This document shows, one piece after another, positions 14,211-16,511 of a DNA stretch of 16,511 nucleotides. Below the pieces are notes generated by a model. That model saw nothing but the letters and a program-made list of their open reading frames with translations, was not told the origin of the DNA and did no database searches. Origin of the DNA: CAKSHC01 sp045594545 (GTDB lineage: Bacteria; Bacillota; Clostridia; Oscillospirales; UMGS1783). Each line of letters begins with the position of its first letter. Position 1 is the first letter of the stretch. The DNA is taken from NCBI GenBank assembly GCA_045594545.1, contig JAZNYQ010000042.1, positions 1 through 16,511 of the forward strand, given 5' to 3'. The position numbers and the translations under genes were made by a program.

Positions 14211-15321
14211 CGTTTTTTTCTTCTTTCCCTAACCGTTTACGGATCTTGGGCATCAGCGCGTTATAGCCATACACGCCCACACCCATAAGCAGGAATAAGT
14301 AATAAGTCAAAAACCGCCAGATTGCCATACCCCAGAAGGTGTTGCTGTTAAGCCCGTGGAAGATCGTGTAGAATGTTCCCTCGGCCGCACCGGCATTCCC
14401 GGGCGTCGGAATATAGGCAATACCCGCATAAATGTATACCGTCAGTGTCAGCACATCCAAAAAGGTAACGGGCGAACCAAAAGCACGCAATACAAAATAG
14501 GGCGTTGACATCAGCGCAATCTGATAGGCAATGCCGATAAGCATAACCTTTAGGATCAAGCCCTTGACCTTAGCCATCTCAGCCAGCGCCGTGCGGTATT
14601 CTTCCAAAGAAGACACCATCTTGGCCTGACTCTTTTCGGGATCTTTCAGGATCTTCATCTTGCCAAGCACACGCACGCCCCACGCCAAAATCTTAGTCAC
14701 CGTCGTCGGGAAGAAATTAAAGAGAATAATGGCCATCGGCACCAGTAGGTAGAACAAAATACCTACATACGCCATAACGTGCAGCGCCGTCGGCACCGTA
14801 TGGGCATTGAGGCACACCAAGACAAAGAAGAGCAGACAGAAGCCCAATTGCATCGAAAGAAAACCCAGCACCGGCATCGCACCCGCAATACCCGGCGTAT
14901 AGCCCTGCTTGCTCAGATAATACATCTGGAACGGCTGACCGCCCGCACCCGACGGGGTAATGTTGTCATAATACTTTCCCAGCACCGCCACCTGAAAGGC
15001 GTGCTTGATATTCACACGTCCAACGGTGTGCCGCATCATCACACAGTATTTAAATGTCTCAAAAAAGACGGCCGAGGCAATGCAGCCAAAAGCCCCGATC
15101 AGCCAGACCATGTTGTTATCAAAGGTGATATGTTCCGGAGATTCCTTGGTGAATTCCATAATACCGGTAACCACGATCGCACCGATATTGATCAGCACAA
15201 ATAATATGGTAAGGATAATTTTATTGCGCTTTTTCTTCTTCTGATCGGCATCGGACAGTACGGTCGTCTTCTCGTTCACATACTCCCGATCCTTCTTCAG
15301 TTGCTCAAATTGATCCGCCAT
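14188..15321 (-). CDS. LPG-synthase-TM / flippase-like integral membrane protein
   Basis: A 377-residue protein with a hydrophilic N-terminus (1-33, ending KKKKRNK) and about seven or eight transmembrane helices. Family marks are LGKYYDNITPSGAGGQPF (114-131), GIAGAMPVLGFLSMQ and YIPTPGNAGAAEG (303-315), as in the membrane domain of MprF and the YbhN/AglD-type UPF0104 proteins. The soluble aminoacyl-transfer domain of MprF is absent, so this is not a lysyl-PG synthase. Encoded just before a GT4, it may move a lipid-linked or glycosylated lipid across the membrane (inference). Start ATG 15321 has a strong AAGGAGG. First gene of the operon. Confidence 0.88.
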   Translation of the reverse strand: MADQFEQLKKDREYVNEKTTVLSDADQKKKKRNKIILTILFVLINIGAIVVTGIMEFTKESPEHITFDNNMVWLIGAFGCIASAVFFETFKYCVMMRHTVGRVNIKHAFQVAVLGKYYDNITPSGAGGQPFQMYYLSKQGYTPGIAGAMPVLGFLSMQLGFCLLFFVLVCLNAHTVPTALHVMAYVGILFYLLVPMAIILFNFFPTTVTKILAWGVRVLGKMKILKDPEKSQAKMVSSLEEYRTALAEMAKVKGLILKVMLIGIAYQIALMSTPYFVLRAFGSPVTFLDVLTLTVYIYAGIAYIPTPGNAGAAEGTFYTIFHGLNSNTFWGMAIWRFLTYYLFLLMGVGVYGYNALMPKIRKRLGKEEKNDEEHTVY

Positions 15322-15353
15322 CGGAAACCTCCTTCCTGCTTCATCGTACGCCT

Positions 15354-15382
15354 ATTATACCACATGGTCACAATTTGTTCAA
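15354..15382 (-). promoter_or_regulatory. Promoter of the flippase/GT4/ttcA/tspO operon
   Basis: On the minus strand, TTGAAC (15382-15377) and TATAAT (15359-15354) have a 17-base spacer. The -10 box is 32 bases before the ATG at 15321. Confidence 0.75.
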
Positions 15383-15424
15383 TATTTTTTTGTCTTTCAC
15401 GCAAAAAGTCAGCTATCCGTCACA

Positions 15425-15452
15425 TTGACATTCTGAAAAAGGGTGTTATAAT
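15425..15452 (+). promoter_or_regulatory. Promoter of mrp
   Basis: TTGACA (15425-15430) and TATAAT (15447-15452), both perfect consensus, with a 16-base spacer. The promoter is divergent from the flippase-operon promoter; the two -35 boxes are 42 bases apart. Confidence 0.85.
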
Positions 15453-15487
15453 AAAAGTATTGTTACCAAAGAAAGGATCTGAATGTA

Positions 15488-16309
15488 ATGTCTGAATGTA
15501 CGCATGATTGTTCCACCTGTTCGGCCAACTGCTCTTCCCGTCAGCAGCCGCAGGATCTTCGCGAAGCCCCTCACGCCGGCAGCCATATCAAAAAGGTCAT
15601 CGGCGTTGTGTCGGGCAAAGGCGGCGTCGGCAAATCCATGGTCACTGCCATGCTGGCCGTCCGTCTGGCTCACATGGGCAAAAAGGTCGGCATCCTCGAT
15701 GCCGATATTACCGGCCCCTCCATCCCCAAGGCACTGGGTATCCACTCCCGTGCGCTGGCCGATGGCGACAGCCTGCTCCCCGTCACCAGCCGTGACGGCA
15801 TCAAGGTCATGTCCTTAAACCTGCTGGTCGAGAATGAGACCGATCCCGTCGTTTGGCGCGGTCCCGTCATCGCCGGCGCCGTCAAGCAGTTCTGGACCGA
15901 CGTGGTCTGGGGCGAACTGGACGTACTGTTGGTCGATATGCCCCCCGGAACGGGCGACGTTCCGCTGACCGTCTTCCAGTCCTTGCCGGTGGACGGCATT
16001 GTGATCGTCACCTCGCCTCAGCAACTGGTCGGCATGATCGTCGAAAAGGCGGTCAATATGGCCGACATGATGGGTATTCCCATCCTCGGCTTGGTCGAGA
16101 ACTACTCTTACTTTGTATGCAACGATTGCGGCAAAAAGCACTTCATCTTCGGTGAGGGCGATGTCGAAGGCTTGGCCAAGCGCCTGAACATCCCCGCCAG
16201 CGCCGCTCTGCCCATTGAGCCCGCCGTAGCCAAAGCCGGCGACGAGGGCCTGCTCGAAGGCTATGAGCAAGACTGGTTAGACCCCATCATCAACAATCTA
16301 AACGCCTAA
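15488..16309 (+). CDS. mrp: Mrp/NBP35-family Fe-S cluster carrier ATPase
   Basis: A 273-residue P-loop ATPase of the MinD/Mrp/ApbC family that carries Fe-S clusters to apoproteins. Deviant Walker A GKGGVGKS (43-50), DADITGPSIP (71-80), WRGPVIAGAVKQF (123-135), MPPGTGDVPLT (151-161), and the cluster-bridging CNDC (C211, C214). An N-terminal Cys group C4-x3-C8-x2-C11-x3-C15 is present; eukaryotic NBP35 also has an N-terminal Cys cluster, but with different spacing. The start ATG 15488 has AAAGGAT upstream. Gene is monocistronic, with its own promoter and terminator. Confidence 0.93.
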   Translation: MSECTHDCSTCSANCSSRQQPQDLREAPHAGSHIKKVIGVVSGKGGVGKSMVTAMLAVRLAHMGKKVGILDADITGPSIPKALGIHSRALADGDSLLPVTSRDGIKVMSLNLLVENETDPVVWRGPVIAGAVKQFWTDVVWGELDVLLVDMPPGTGDVPLTVFQSLPVDGIVIVTSPQQLVGMIVEKAVNMADMMGIPILGLVENYSYFVCNDCGKKHFIFGEGDVEGLAKRLNIPASAALPIEPAVAKAGDEGLLEGYEQDWLDPIINNLNA

Positions 16310-16311
16310 AG

Positions 16312-16340
16312 AAAAACGAGCCGAACTCGGCTCGTTTTTT
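16312..16340. terminator. Bidirectional terminator between mrp and degV
   Basis: A 12-bp stem (16312-16323 with 16328-16339, AAAAACGAGCCG/CGGCTCGTTTTT) with loop AACT, followed by a T run on both strands. It serves mrp on the plus strand and the degV-family gene on the minus strand. Confidence 0.9.
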
Positions 16341-16341
16341 A

Positions 16342-16511
16342 TTATCTTTCGTTGGACAAGAAGAAAACGGCGATGGTACCGGGTCCGGAATGGGCGCCGA
16401 TGACAGGACCGATATCGGCAATGTAGCACACCGATTCACCCGTGCGCTCCTCAATAGTCGCAGCCAATTCCTCAGCCTGATCCCTACAGTCGGCCTGACA
16501 GATCATGATCG
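16342..16511 (-). CDS. DegV-family fatty-acid-binding protein, C-terminal fragment
   Basis: Last 56 codons of a gene running off the right edge; the stop is TAA at 16344-16342. The peptide has a CQADC start, EELAATIEER, then IADIGPVIGAHSGPGTIAVF and ends LSNER. The IGPVIGAHxGPGT block is the hallmark C-terminus of DegV proteins, which bind fatty acids; FakB members deliver them to the FakA kinase. Whether this one is a FakB cannot be decided from the fragment. Confidence 0.9.
   Translation of the reverse strand, partial: IMICQADCRDQAEELAATIEERTGESVCYIADIGPVIGAHSGPGTIAVFFLSNER

Noticed and set aside
15383..15424. Imperfect inverted repeat TGTCTTT...AAAGTCA between the divergent promoters
   Set aside because: Only 6 of 7 arm positions pair in an AT-rich region; too weak to call an operator.
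1..16511. CRISPR array, insertion sequence, prophage, tRNA or rRNA
   Set aside because: Looked for regularly spaced repeats, transposase motifs, cloverleaf-like patterns and rRNA sequence; found none.

Overview
The window looks like a chromosomal segment of a low-to-moderate-GC Gram-positive bacterium of the Clostridia (a Ruminococcaceae/Oscillospirales-like gut lineage is my best guess). The reasons are the ylxM-ffh-rpsP-khpA-rimM-trmD order, strong AGGAGG ribosome binding sites, Firmicutes-type proteins (YlxM, DegV, LUD protein, membrane-glycolipid-type GT4) and single-membrane surface proteins with Sec signal peptides or a lipobox. I see no tRNA, rRNA, CRISPR array, transposase, phage gene or attachment site. 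No stretch over 300 bases lacks a gene.

Layout, left to right. (1) 2-720, plus strand: the 3' end of a MetI-type methionine ABC permease, coupled to a short LUD-domain protein and closed by a strong terminator. (2) 832-3144, plus strand: a promoter and two overlapping genes. The first encodes a single polypeptide joining a GT8 glycosyltransferase to a PlsC-like acyltransferase; the second encodes a CrtO-family membrane acyltransferase. They look like a small glycolipid-making and acylating cassette. (3) 3159-6722, minus strand: the signal-recognition/ribosome-maturation operon ylxM-ffh-rpsP-khpA-rimM-trmD, with a consensus promoter, an internal hairpin before rimM, and a terminator overlapping the trmD stop codon. 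The usual next gene, rplS, is not here. (4) 6762-11698, minus strand: a four-gene, tightly coupled operon of exported proteins. It encodes a lipoprotein with GH2-type beta-sandwich domains, an 843-residue GH2-like protein with a degraded active site, a membrane-anchored CBM9-like protein, and a small single-pass membrane protein. This is the least familiar part of the window. (5) 11765-15382, minus strand: an overlapping operon of an LPG-synthase-TM/flippase-like membrane protein, a GT4 glycosyltransferase, a TtcA-type PP-loop ATPase and TspO. (6) 15425-16309, plus strand: Mrp/NBP35-type Fe-S carrier ATPase, divergent from region 5. (7) 16342-16511, minus strand: the 3' end of a degV-family gene.

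Taken together, the window holds two envelope-lipid cassettes (GT8-PlsC/CrtO and flippase/GT4), a housekeeping translation/secretion operon and a surface-protein operon. The main candidate for an undescribed system is the four-gene GH2-like/CBM9-like surface operon. It appears to have reused a glycosidase scaffold for binding or structure rather than hydrolysis. The second candidate is the GT8-PlsC fusion plus CrtO pair, where a CrtO-family enzyme appears without carotenoid genes nearby. All functional statements rest on reading motifs by eye; no database search was possible.
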